A DNA stretch of 64,000 nucleotides from assembly GCF_014698115.1 (NCBI RefSeq), contig NZ_JACJSJ010000010.1, forward strand, positions 1 through 64,000, given 5' to 3'. Below the pieces are notes generated by a model. It made no database searches. It had not been told where the DNA came from and saw only the letters and a list, made by a program, of their open reading frames with translations. The DNA comes from Nostoc sp. FACHB-973 (GTDB lineage: Bacteria; Cyanobacteriota; Cyanobacteriia; Cyanobacteriales; Nostocaceae). Below are positions 53,920 to 63,800 of this stretch, one piece after another. Numbering within the stretch: position 1 is the stretch's first letter; the number at the start of each line of letters is the position of its first letter. Both the position numbers and the translations under genes were made by a program.

Positions 53920-54558
53920 ATGCCTTACTCTTTAGACAGTTGGAAACAGCGTATTGCATCACGTTCTGATTTAACCGGACATCTCATACATTTGACTAGA
54001 GAAGCAAATACAAATGGTAAAGAATTTAGCTCTCTTGAGGTTTTGATGAAAATTCTTTTAGAAGAGTGCCTCAACGGTAGTTCAACAAAATCAGGGTTTA
54101 TATGTGGAAATAGAAAAGCTGTTTGCTTCCAAGATACACCACTATATCAATTAGCACAAAATATTTATTCAGACCAAGAGTATCGAAAGCAAAATCCTAA
54201 TGCCAAGCTACGTTATGTAGGGATAGGGTTAATGTTTCCAAAAACATATATATATAATAATGGTGGGAGACCTGTAATTTATGATAATACCGAAGATGCC
54301 AAAGCTTATCTACCTTATAAAGAATGGTGGCGAATTGTTAAATTGGAACTTAGTGATGAGACTAATATTATCGATTGGACTCATGAGCGAGAATGGCGTT
54401 TACCAGATAATTTTAATTTTCAGTTAGAAGAAGCCATTGTGGTTTTACCTAATACAAATACATACAAAAATTTTATTACCCTATGTCGTTCAATAAATCA
54501 AGTTGACATTTTGACAAAAATTAAAGGGATAGTTACGCTAAATGCCGTATTTTTTTAG
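53920..54558 (+). CDS. Hypothetical protein (DUF2971/ART-like pattern), 212 aa
   Basis: It begins LDSWKQRIASRSDLTGHLIH and continues with SLEVLMKILLEE, GFICGNRKAVCFQDTPLYQL, RYVGIGLMFPK, PVIYDN, and finally IDWTHEREWRLP. The pattern of a conserved Cys-Phe-x-D/E-x-P and a terminal EREWR recalls DUF2971-type and ADP-ribosyltransferase-like folds often seen in defence islands. This is a guess. ATG 53920 is preferred over 53851 because AAGGTG lies just upstream. It is the only plus-strand gene between the two minus-strand defence units and may be an accessory toxin or effector. Confidence 0.55.
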   Translation: MPYSLDSWKQRIASRSDLTGHLIHLTREANTNGKEFSSLEVLMKILLEECLNGSSTKSGFICGNRKAVCFQDTPLYQLAQNIYSDQEYRKQNPNAKLRYVGIGLMFPKTYIYNNGGRPVIYDNTEDAKAYLPYKEWWRIVKLELSDETNIIDWTHEREWRLPDNFNFQLEEAIVVLPNTNTYKNFITLCRSINQVDILTKIKGIVTLNAVFF

Positions 54559-54625
54559 TTTTATTCATCGCATATTTTAGATGGCTATTTATTACACCAA
54601 TGAAAAAGTCATCAACATTAATAAA

Positions 54626-56800
54626 CTAACTAATTCCAAAATTACTATTACGGCATCTATTACATCTTAATAACGTTTCACCCTGCCCAGTACAAGCTCC
54701 ACAGTGAGGGCAAATGATGCGAATCCTTCCCGACTCTGGTGTTTCATCAGAACTGCACAACGCCGAAAGTAAGTCACGCCCTAGCAGTTGCTCTCTAGCC
54801 ATCGCTTTCACAGCATAGGAACATTTACTTTCTGTTTTAGTTTGCCGCTTCATCTTAATAGGTTCTAGCTTTGCTGTCTTACCACCACAATTCTTACAGG
54901 TTCGCCAACTCCATTTGGCTTGACAGTTAGGACAATCACCCTCATTTTCCTTAAACTGCAAACACACATTACTCAGGTCATAACTGCACACTGGACAATA
55001 TGAAGGATGGATGCCATAAACCAAATCGACTCCCAAGGTATGAAAGCGAAATAATCTCTGGAAACGTTCAAGAGTGCTTAAATCAAGTGGACTAGCTGGC
55101 ATCATACCAACGCTACGAACAAAAGCATTACCATCAAAAGTGGAAACAAAGCGTTTATAATCATCCGGACTCATAAAGTTTTCGCCGATATTCAGCATTT
55201 TTTGAATTAAGTCTGGCGTAACATCTTCACTTATTTCTCTATCTCTTGGATCTGTGGGATGTACTAAGACAACAAAAGTCTGCACTTGGTTGTTGCGATT
55301 TTGACGCTTGGAAGTATTTCCAATTGATGAACCTTGGGACAAACCTGCATCATAGAGAGTGTCCAAAGTCTTCTTAATTTCATCTTGATCGCCAAAAAAC
55401 GCTCGCGCTAATGGAATCAGTACCAGTCTAATGCGGGTTGGATGAGAAAACTTATGAGTATTAGTGTTAACTATCTCCCAGATCAACTCAACATTTATTT
55501 TGAAATTATCTGATTCGGGAGGCTGCACAACTGCTGTCCATGCTTCCCACTGGAGTGCTTGTTGAAAATTTAATTCTTCTGGAAAATTCTCTGGCTTCAC
55601 TTTTGCAGTTTCAAACCCAATCCAGTGCAAAGCCAAAAGTACACAGCCATGAATGTAATTAGCGTAATCTGATAACAAATCTCGCTCTTTTTCTATATTC
55701 TGCTGGTCGGGATTGCTAAAAAATCTGTCCAGCATCTCCCACAACTGGCGTAAACGCCGATAGTCTGCATCCATTTGCAAAATGTTAGTTGGTTTTAAAG
55801 GAGATATCACATCTGGTTTGCTAGATAAACTCTTATAAAGTACTGAGTCTAAACAGCTACTGGTGTCAGAATATAGGCGGCTAATTTGATCTTTTAGTGC
55901 TTGTGCTTGCTCGTATTGCTGCAAATAGTCTTGTACGGTATCTAAATTTTGCCAAAGTGCTTTCAATCGCTCTTCCCGAAAGCGATTATATTGGTATTCT
56001 GTAAATAAGTTTTCATGCAGAGTTTGTGTTTGGTAGTAGGCGCGGTCTATTTCCCGGAGTCTTTGTTCCATCCAGCGCAGCAACCTTCGCACTAGAGTAG
56101 CAACCACGCGATTTTCATAGAGGTCAAGGGTTTCTTCTGGCACTTCGCTTCTAATTTGTGCCGGAGTAATGCGCGTTGCAGTGCGAGATTGCCATAATTC
56201 TGGTCGAGATGCTAAATGCTCAATTGCATCAGGCGGAATACGTCTTGCTCTGTCTATGGGCATAACTCGACGCTCTACTATTAAACTGCGTCGGGGTTTG
56301 CCACATACTCTCAGTAAAGATGGTAAAACTTCTGCGATCGCCTCATCTAGTTCCCTGACATTTTTGTTGCTAAGGGAATCACGAATAGTACCAGGAGAGA
56401 AAAACGGCAACTTTAGTAATTGCTCTGTTGATATAGTTGGTTCTAGCCCTTTTGCTTGGTCGGCGAACAGTGCCAAAGCCACTTGCATTGTCTCATCTAA
56501 TTGTGTTCGCAATGGCACTTCAAATTTATACCGCCCAATACTTCCAGAACCTGTACAGGCGATACGTACCGAACAGCACCCAAAAGTATCAACTGTTATG
56601 GGTAAATTACAGCTTGTTTCATTTGTACGGATGTAAGTATTATCGTTATTATCATTGAGCGTAATTTCAGTTTCGCCATCAGCAGGGGTGAAATTAATCT
56701 GTATACGGTAGTCATCTATACTCTCTAAACGGCGGCGTTCTCCCGATTGCAATGGTTCTAGGTTGCCTGTCCAACGATTGAGTAAAAAAAGATGTGCCAT
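54626..56800 (-). CDS. DUF2357 (McrC-side) protein with C-terminal zinc ribbons
   Basis: A 724-residue protein. The middle has the DUF2357 signature DLYENRVVATLVRRLLRW (near residue 225), typical of proteins that pair with McrB-like NTPases. The C-terminus (about 600-724) has several zinc-ribbon-like CxxC pairs (CPVC, CPNC, CKNC, CPHC, CNRC). I see no clear PD-(D/E)XK motif such as McrC carries; it may be degenerate, or cutting may fall to another subunit. It starts 3 bp after the McrB-like gene, so the two should form one complex. The protein probably links McrB's NTPase motor to target DNA or RNA. Confidence 0.75.
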   Translation of the reverse strand: MAHLFLLNRWTGNLEPLQSGERRRLESIDDYRIQINFTPADGETEITLNDNNDNTYIRTNETSCNLPITVDTFGCCSVRIACTGSGSIGRYKFEVPLRTQLDETMQVALALFADQAKGLEPTISTEQLLKLPFFSPGTIRDSLSNKNVRELDEAIAEVLPSLLRVCGKPRRSLIVERRVMPIDRARRIPPDAIEHLASRPELWQSRTATRITPAQIRSEVPEETLDLYENRVVATLVRRLLRWMEQRLREIDRAYYQTQTLHENLFTEYQYNRFREERLKALWQNLDTVQDYLQQYEQAQALKDQISRLYSDTSSCLDSVLYKSLSSKPDVISPLKPTNILQMDADYRRLRQLWEMLDRFFSNPDQQNIEKERDLLSDYANYIHGCVLLALHWIGFETAKVKPENFPEELNFQQALQWEAWTAVVQPPESDNFKINVELIWEIVNTNTHKFSHPTRIRLVLIPLARAFFGDQDEIKKTLDTLYDAGLSQGSSIGNTSKRQNRNNQVQTFVVLVHPTDPRDREISEDVTPDLIQKMLNIGENFMSPDDYKRFVSTFDGNAFVRSVGMMPASPLDLSTLERFQRLFRFHTLGVDLVYGIHPSYCPVCSYDLSNVCLQFKENEGDCPNCQAKWSWRTCKNCGGKTAKLEPIKMKRQTKTESKCSYAVKAMAREQLLGRDLLSALCSSDETPESGRIRIICPHCGACTGQGETLLRCNRCRNSNFGIS

Positions 56801-56803
56801 AAT

Positions 56804-59194
56804 CTACCGTTTAAATTTGTTAATCTCACGTTCCAAAAGTTTTAAGGAAATCGCAGCACTTCCTAGTCGCGGGTTATCAGTAAAACTTACCTCAATAATG
56901 TCTCGTACTTCCTGTAAACCAGAACGGACATTTGGATCAGTACGGTTTTGTACCTGCCAAAGCAGCTTTCTGGCGATAAAGTGGTCTAAACCTTCCCCAA
57001 GTTTCCCACCCGTCGCAGTGTATATGGGGAGGAAGATAGAAAGTTGGTCTAACAGGCGTTGTCCGTACCCTACTTGAAAGTACTCATGCAATGCCAAACC
57101 AATAGTTCCAAGACAATTCTGTACAACGTCTTGGTCTTTTTGGCTGAAATTGGCGATCGCCTTTTGTACAGCTTGGCGAAAATCTGATATTTTTAGATTT
57201 GCTGGTTGTGTGGTATCAAAACTTTCTGGTTCAAAAGGTTCATCTATTTGCAAAACTTGAGCGCGATCGTAAACTTTACGGGTAATCTCATATGTAGATT
57301 CGTCCGTATTTGCGGTGCCAACAAACCAGACATTATCAGGGATTGGTAGCTGGACTGCACCGTTTTTCAATCTAATTCCTTTGGGAAGTTGACCTCCAGT
57401 AGGGTCGTGGTTTAGTAGTTCAATTTCTCTATCTTCTGGACGACCTTCCATAATTGAAAGTAAATCAGCGAAATAGTATTCCACCCGTGACAGGTTCATT
57501 TCATCCAAAACTATGAAATAAGGATAATTGCGGTAACGATTTGTGCCTGCTTCGTAGATTGCCCTAGAAAACTGAGACTCATTAAAAACGCGGAAGAAAG
57601 AGTTATAAGAACCGAGCAAATCAACTTTATCTCGCCAACTAGATTGAACTTCAATTCGGGCAAATTTACCACCAATTGCATAAGCAAAATATTCTGGCAG
57701 ACTAGTTTTACCAGTGCCACTCTGACCTTGAATAATAATTAGTCTAGAAGCTGCCATTGAGGCAATAAAAGCCTGAATTGTATGTTTATCATAATAATGA
57801 GCGAAATTTGAGGTTTTAGCTTCTCCCATTTCTAACTCTTGACGGCTTGGTAAACTACCCATCCAAGCACGACTTCTAGCAGCCAATTCATTTAGATCAT
57901 TAACGGCAACACCATCAGGTTTGTTAATAATATTTTCATTTTCTCTATCCATAGAAGCAAAATTACCAAACGCTTGTATTTGACTGGTTTGCAATTGACC
58001 AAGCATCCGTTTAAGTTCTTCTATTTGTTCACTCAAATACTGATTTAATAACTTTAGAGTATCTCTCTCTTTGCGAAGCTGTTCTGTCTCCATCCTTTCC
58101 GAATGATGCTGGCGGCGGATACGCTCTAAGTCATCAATCCTCGCTTGTAAATCACGATACTTAGCTTCAAAATCAATTGCAGCTTCGGCACGTCTGCGAA
58201 GTTCTGCTAACTCTATTTCTGATGGATATTCCTCAAATAATTTTTCATATTCTCTAATCTTATTCTCTAGCAGTTTGTTATCTGCTAAAACTTTCGCTGG
58301 TGAACCTGATATATTTAAGAGCATATTTTTATTGCTCTCTAATTCTCCCCTCAGCCGATGATTTTGCTCTTGAACTAATTGAATTTGGTGTTCAATAGAT
58401 TCCTTTTCTTTTATCAACCTATTAATTGCTTCTTCTGAACAAGCATTTTCACGTTGGCTTAATTCTTGTTCCTTCTGTTGGAGTTTTTTCTTTTGCAAAG
58501 CTAACCAATTGCTTTCATCTTCTAAGTCTTCTTCTCGGCGTTCAATTTGCTTAATTTGTCTTGACAGCTTGTTATCTTCTTCCTCAAGATACCTTTCTTT
58601 ATCGTCAAGTACCTTACGGAAATTTATCAATTCTTCTTCTTTCGTCTGGATTTCCTTAATTGTTTCCTCTCTTGCTCTTTGCCTATGTTCGTTGGCTAGA
58701 GTTTCTGCCTGTTCAATAATTCTATCTGCTTGATTTTGAACATCAATCTTTAATTTTTGAGCTTCTTTAATAATTTTTTCAGCTTCCGTTTGTGCGGCAC
58801 TCAATTTTTTATCAACTTCCTTTTGTGCTGCCTCTATAATTTGTTGACGTTCTGCTATAATTTCCTGTTCTTTTTCTGTTAACCATTCCTTACGAGCCTT
58901 AGCTTCTAAATCTTTAAAGCCATTAATAGCTTGCACTTTCTGTTGGGCTAATTCCTGTTCTCTTATGGCAATCTCCGCTTCTTTGGCTGCGGTTATTTCT
59001 TTTTGTTTCTCTAACTGAAATTCTAGTTCATTGATTTTATCTTGGAGTTTATGAATATCCTGGGACTGTGCATTAACTGTTGACACATTTTGAGGAGTCA
59101 CTGCAACAGCAGCAAGATTTTGAGTATTAGTTTGAGGAGTACTTGGTTGCTGACGGTTTTGATTTGTATTTATATTTCTAGTTTTTCTACCCAT
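56804..59194 (-). CDS. Coiled-coil McrB-like AAA+ NTPase
   Basis: A 796-residue protein. A Gln/Asn-rich start is followed by a long coiled coil (about 45-410; for example KEITAAKEAEIAIREQELAQ). The AAA+ domain has Walker A GQSGTGKTS (about 488-496), the McrB-type Walker B DEMNLSRVEYYFADLL (about 563-578) and NTDESTYEITRKVYDRA (about 622-638). This resembles McrB, the GTP-driven motor of type IV restriction, here with a large coiled-coil arm as in coiled-coil nuclease tandem (CoCoNuT-like) systems. The downstream DUF2357 gene is its expected partner. The upstream gene ends next to its start, so all are co-transcribed. Confidence 0.85.
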   Translation of the reverse strand: MGRKTRNINTNQNRQQPSTPQTNTQNLAAVAVTPQNVSTVNAQSQDIHKLQDKINELEFQLEKQKEITAAKEAEIAIREQELAQQKVQAINGFKDLEAKARKEWLTEKEQEIIAERQQIIEAAQKEVDKKLSAAQTEAEKIIKEAQKLKIDVQNQADRIIEQAETLANEHRQRAREETIKEIQTKEEELINFRKVLDDKERYLEEEDNKLSRQIKQIERREEDLEDESNWLALQKKKLQQKEQELSQRENACSEEAINRLIKEKESIEHQIQLVQEQNHRLRGELESNKNMLLNISGSPAKVLADNKLLENKIREYEKLFEEYPSEIELAELRRRAEAAIDFEAKYRDLQARIDDLERIRRQHHSERMETEQLRKERDTLKLLNQYLSEQIEELKRMLGQLQTSQIQAFGNFASMDRENENIINKPDGVAVNDLNELAARSRAWMGSLPSRQELEMGEAKTSNFAHYYDKHTIQAFIASMAASRLIIIQGQSGTGKTSLPEYFAYAIGGKFARIEVQSSWRDKVDLLGSYNSFFRVFNESQFSRAIYEAGTNRYRNYPYFIVLDEMNLSRVEYYFADLLSIMEGRPEDREIELLNHDPTGGQLPKGIRLKNGAVQLPIPDNVWFVGTANTDESTYEITRKVYDRAQVLQIDEPFEPESFDTTQPANLKISDFRQAVQKAIANFSQKDQDVVQNCLGTIGLALHEYFQVGYGQRLLDQLSIFLPIYTATGGKLGEGLDHFIARKLLWQVQNRTDPNVRSGLQEVRDIIEVSFTDNPRLGSAAISLKLLEREINKFKR

Positions 59195-60811
59195 TTATAC
59201 CTCCTTTGAGAATTGGCTATTTGTTAATCGCCATGCTTCAATAACTAAACGTACAATTTGATATGTTTTTGTTACTAAATCCTCAACGACAATGCTTGGT
59301 TCCTTATGACTTATACCAGCATGAGCACCAATTGTGTTGCGGATATGGGCAATTTTTTCTATGTCTGCTAAAAAATCTAAATGTTTTTTAAGTAAATATT
59401 CTAAAATACAACGATGTAAGCTGTTACGCCGACTTGCTGATAGTAAAAATGTCCCAACATAGGGTCGTAAAGAGTCTTTACCACCATCAAGAACATTACG
59501 GATTGCTCCTAACTTTGTAAATAAAATCCGCTCTGGTATTTCGCTTCCACCGCAGGCAACAACTGTATCTTTTAAACATTGTTGCAATGTATCCCTACTT
59601 TTATATGGTTCCCAAATATTTGTAGGAATTGTATCTAGTTGCAGTAAAGTAAACATTAACTGCTCTAAAACCCTTTGCGATCGCGTAATACTTGTGTCCG
59701 TCTCATCGAAACCACGTTCTAGAAGGATACGCGATTGTTCTAAGCGTTCCAATTCTTGCCAAACTTGCTGCCAAATTTTGTCAGGCACAGAGCCGACTTC
59801 AAATATTATTTTGTCGTAGGCTTCCCTTGCTAAACCGATCGGCTCAATTTCTCTGGGTTGCTTGCGTTTCCAAGCTTCACGACTCTTGGACTGCAAATGC
59901 TCTACAATTTTCTTACCTTCTTCACACTGGGATGAGGCAAAGTTCAATAGGCGTACCCAACGAAAACCATCTGGAAGGCCAAAAGGACAGCGTAGAGAAA
60001 ATTGACCATCGGATGTTCCCTCAATAATGCAGGAAACTAGCAAATAAAACTGTTGCGGTCGTTTACTTAACAGACGCACACCAAAATTTTCTGTTTGCTC
60101 TACCTTTGCGTTATTGCTTTGCGTCAAAATATCTGCTTTGCTGATTTCAGTAAAACCATAGGCATCAGAAACAGCATTATCAGCCTGAATTAGCTTTAAC
60201 AGGCGACGTTGAGTTTTGATTGCCGATGTTACATCAGCAGCGTTGGGTGTAGGTAGTGTTTGCCGTATCCACGGAAGTTGAAAAGCTTGGGAGACATCTG
60301 AACGACTAGAGTCAGCATAGCGTAGGCTTTTAGTGTAAAACCAACTTAGAAGTTCACCGGCTGTTGCGTCCTGAAAAATCCAGCCATATTCTGTTTTCTC
60401 TTCATCCTCTTTTCCATCTTGCTGAAGAATTTTCTCTCCTTTATCAGTCAAGCGAGCTTTTCTGTCAATATAGCCCTGATTTTCTAGCTGTAACATGACG
60501 TTAAACAGAAAATCTTTGTGCTGTCCTAACATTTGTGCTTGATCCTGGTGGCGCGTTACCCCAGCATGGGCTAGCCGTAGTGAAGTTAGCTGCAAAAAGT
60601 CTAATTTGCGCTCTGATACTTGTGGCGCAGCGATTCTCCAACCATAAACAGGCCATAATATGTTTTGCTGTTGGTCAGTGAGCGCCTGCTGTTGGGCAAA
60701 CAAAAGAATATTTATAGGTTTTGCATCTGATACTTGATTGCTTGGTGACAGTATCAGTTCGTCAGGTAAAGGTTCATCATCAAACAGCAATTCATCATCA
60801 AAATCAGACAT
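59195..60811 (-). CDS. Unknown defence-operon protein with C-terminal HEPN-like motif
   Basis: About 538 residues from ATG 60811 (which overlaps the upstream gene's end by 8 bp). It has a very acidic N-terminus (SDFDDELLFDDEPLPDELIL). The middle is mixed and not recognised. The C-terminal helical domain contains HIRNTIGAHAG: R491-N-x4-H497, the RxxxxxH form of the HEPN RNase motif. If real, it would make this the RNA-cutting effector of the array. The upstream gene is a UPF1-like helicase and the downstream one McrB-like. Alternatively the helical C-terminus is only structural. Confidence 0.55.
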   Translation of the reverse strand: MSDFDDELLFDDEPLPDELILSPSNQVSDAKPINILLFAQQQALTDQQQNILWPVYGWRIAAPQVSERKLDFLQLTSLRLAHAGVTRHQDQAQMLGQHKDFLFNVMLQLENQGYIDRKARLTDKGEKILQQDGKEDEEKTEYGWIFQDATAGELLSWFYTKSLRYADSSRSDVSQAFQLPWIRQTLPTPNAADVTSAIKTQRRLLKLIQADNAVSDAYGFTEISKADILTQSNNAKVEQTENFGVRLLSKRPQQFYLLVSCIIEGTSDGQFSLRCPFGLPDGFRWVRLLNFASSQCEEGKKIVEHLQSKSREAWKRKQPREIEPIGLAREAYDKIIFEVGSVPDKIWQQVWQELERLEQSRILLERGFDETDTSITRSQRVLEQLMFTLLQLDTIPTNIWEPYKSRDTLQQCLKDTVVACGGSEIPERILFTKLGAIRNVLDGGKDSLRPYVGTFLLSASRRNSLHRCILEYLLKKHLDFLADIEKIAHIRNTIGAHAGISHKEPSIVVEDLVTKTYQIVRLVIEAWRLTNSQFSKEV

Positions 60812-63800
60812 CTGCATAGCCCTGCTCACTTCGACACAAATCAACAAAAGCTTTTAAGCTGCTAGAGTAAGGTGTGCCATCAGGACGCAAAGACGCAACA
60901 CAAGCAGAGTCTCCTACTCCAATTAGTACGCAACGGGCGCGGCTAAATGCAACACATAGCCGATTTGGGAGTGCTGTGAAACCAAGACGCTTTTCAATAG
61001 ATTCCTCCTGATTACTGCGAACGGTAGAAAGGTAAACTACATCATATTCCCGTCCTTGGAAAGCATCGACCGTTCCCACCCGCACCCGGCGCTGTAAATG
61101 TTCTGGCAAGCCGTGGCGAAGGTCTGCGATCGCTTCTTTGATAGCTTCTTCCTGGGCTGAGTAAAATGCAATCACCCCAACCATTCCCGTTGGTTTACTT
61201 GGGTCGAAATTAGGGTATTTTTCCGCTATGGAGGGAAGTACACGACGCAGTTCGCACATAATCCGGTCAACTTCCGCAGCACGCTGCCAGCTACGATTGC
61301 CAGCACGAGTTTCACCCCCAATATTTTTAGGCACATCTAACCAAGCAATGGGTTTTAGATTATACTGACCTGTATAATTCGGTCGTGATTCTGGCTTGAC
61401 AAAACTAGAATTAAGGGGGCTTTCAGAATAAAAGCGATCGCTGACAAACTGCCCAATCGTCGGGTGCATTCGGAACTGATCCGTTAGCTGGGCAGTCCGC
61501 TCAATACCATCGATAGCGGTTTGTTTGGGCAGTGATTCCCAAAGTCTTTCAAATAAACTTTTACCATATATATCCTTTAGCTTTTCATCCCCCTCCTTAG
61601 CCAAACTCTGCTCAATTTCCCTTTCTAAAACGTGAGGAAGTTGTTTGTGGTCGCCAACGAGAATAATCCGCCGTCCCTTCACCATTGGTATTAATAAATC
61701 AAGGGGATTTGCCCTGGCGGCTTCATCCACCACAACTAAGTTAAAAGTCCGGTTAGCCATTCCCAAATACTTTGAGTCTGCTTGCCCGCAACTGGTAGCT
61801 TGAATTGGTGAATATTTTCCAATCACTTCTCTGACATGGGCTGGATCTTCTTCTAAATAACGGACAAATAACTCCAGTGCTTCTTGCTGTCCTTCTACAC
61901 TTTGGTCGCGGGCTAATTCAACTTCCTCGATCGCAGCTAGCAGACATTGCTCAATTTCTCGATCGGATACATCTTGTTCGGTAATCGGGGCGGCAAAGGG
62001 AATCTCCAGTAGTTGTTGGCGAATGCCAATACAAGCGTTTTGCAAAGAGATCCAGGGTTCCCGATAAGCTGTATTTTCTTCTGTCCAAGCAGCAGCAACT
62101 TCCACAGCTTCAATAATATCGGGTGAAAGATTATCAAGATAAGGCTCCAAAAAGCGTCTTAATCTCCGAGCCTGTCGAGTGCCATCATCTTTAAAATTTT
62201 CTTCTGCTGTACACTGCTGATTTAATCTGCGTTCTAGTTCCTCCCTATCTTCCGCATCTTCAATCACTGGCTTGGGCTGAGTCTGAACTGTGGGAACAGT
62301 AGCCGCAAGACGGTCTAATTCGGCTATTCGCTGGGCCGATAAAAACTGTTCTGCCGCATTGCGAAAAGCTAAAATAATTTCACGAGTTCCTTCCCTTCCT
62401 CCTGCTGAAGTGCGCCAATGGGAGAGGCTACCTTTGAGTTGGTCGATGAGGGTGCGAGTTGCTTTATGTTCGTTCTTTAAGTGCGATCGCACAACCTTAA
62501 TAACTTGATCGCCCCACGCTTGAATTACCTCGGCTCCTCGATCTTCACCTTTTTTGCCTCCAAGCCGATCAACAGGAAGTCCTGAAAGACTCATGCCTGC
62601 GATCGCATTATCCACTGCCTCATGCTGCAAACTCGTGACCAAAACTGTTTCTAACCCATCATTCGTATTACGCCCTTCATTAAGCATGGTCAGTAATGCC
62701 TGAATCACCCTTGTCTTCCCTGTTCCTGGCGGCCCCTGAATGACAGCAATATCTGGTGTAGACAGTGCAATGCGTAACGCCTTTTCCTGATCTGGCGTTG
62801 GCCCGGTTTCGCCAAACATCTTGCGTGCTGGTTTTGTAATTATCTTTTTTTGGCGAGGAATTGCCCTCTCAAAGGTTTTAGCCTCAAAAATCAAGCCTAA
62901 ATAAGGCAAGCCAGCGCGTGCAGATTCCAAGGTCTTGAGCGCATTATCACGTTTTTTGAGTTTAGACTCATCCAAAGCCATAGAGGGAGAAATTATTCCA
63001 TTACTGGGTGGCTCGTTATCGCTTTCCCAAACAACTGTGAGGTGCTTATTTTTCTGGTCATAATCCACTGCTAATCCTTCTGGTTTACCTGCATCACTTT
63101 GTATTATTACTGGCAGTCCATCACCAGAAATATGCTCAACCCAAGGCTTAAGGTTGGCTGATGCTTCTAAGTTAAAAATTAGTAAAGTTTTACTACTATC
63201 ATCAGATTTTAGTTTTGGTCTCCCTTGATAGCGTAAAGGTGGCAAAGATCCAAAACGCTCTTCTAAAATTCTTCCTTCTTCTGAGTTGTAATGCTTCCAA
63301 CTGGCAATCCAACTATTATTTTCTCTAACAGCTTTGTCAAGAGCTGCAATTGCTGCCGAATATATAGTACTAGCGGCTGTTTTGTCGCAGAACTCTAAAG
63401 ATTGGCGCATTAAATATATAGGGCGGCGATCAAGATTTTGCCCACGATGCTTAACAATTCGTTTTGCTAGCAATTGTTGCTTATCATCAGTAAATGTCAA
63501 ATCAAGAGCGAGATCAGCCCCAACCACAGTAAATCCCCGTTGCAAATCTGGCTCATTAGCACCGGAAGTAACAAACCAATAGCCAAATTTATCAAGCAAA
63601 AACTCCCGCTCCAAACAGCGTTTCGCATCTTTAAACGTCTTTACTTTAGACCACTGGCGCATCACAACTGTCTCGATAAATTCGTCAGTCAGCGCCACTT
63701 GCAACTGTACGGGAATTTCAGCCTCTGGGAAAGTAAAAGCTTGTCCTTTAATTTCAACTTCCTGGGCTGCTGCTTTCATAATGCAACCAAGTATGCTGAC

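Noticed and set aside
53766-53969. Short plus-strand frame upstream of the accessory gene
   Set aside because: Overlaps the gene starting at 53920 in another frame and lacks a plausible ribosome site.
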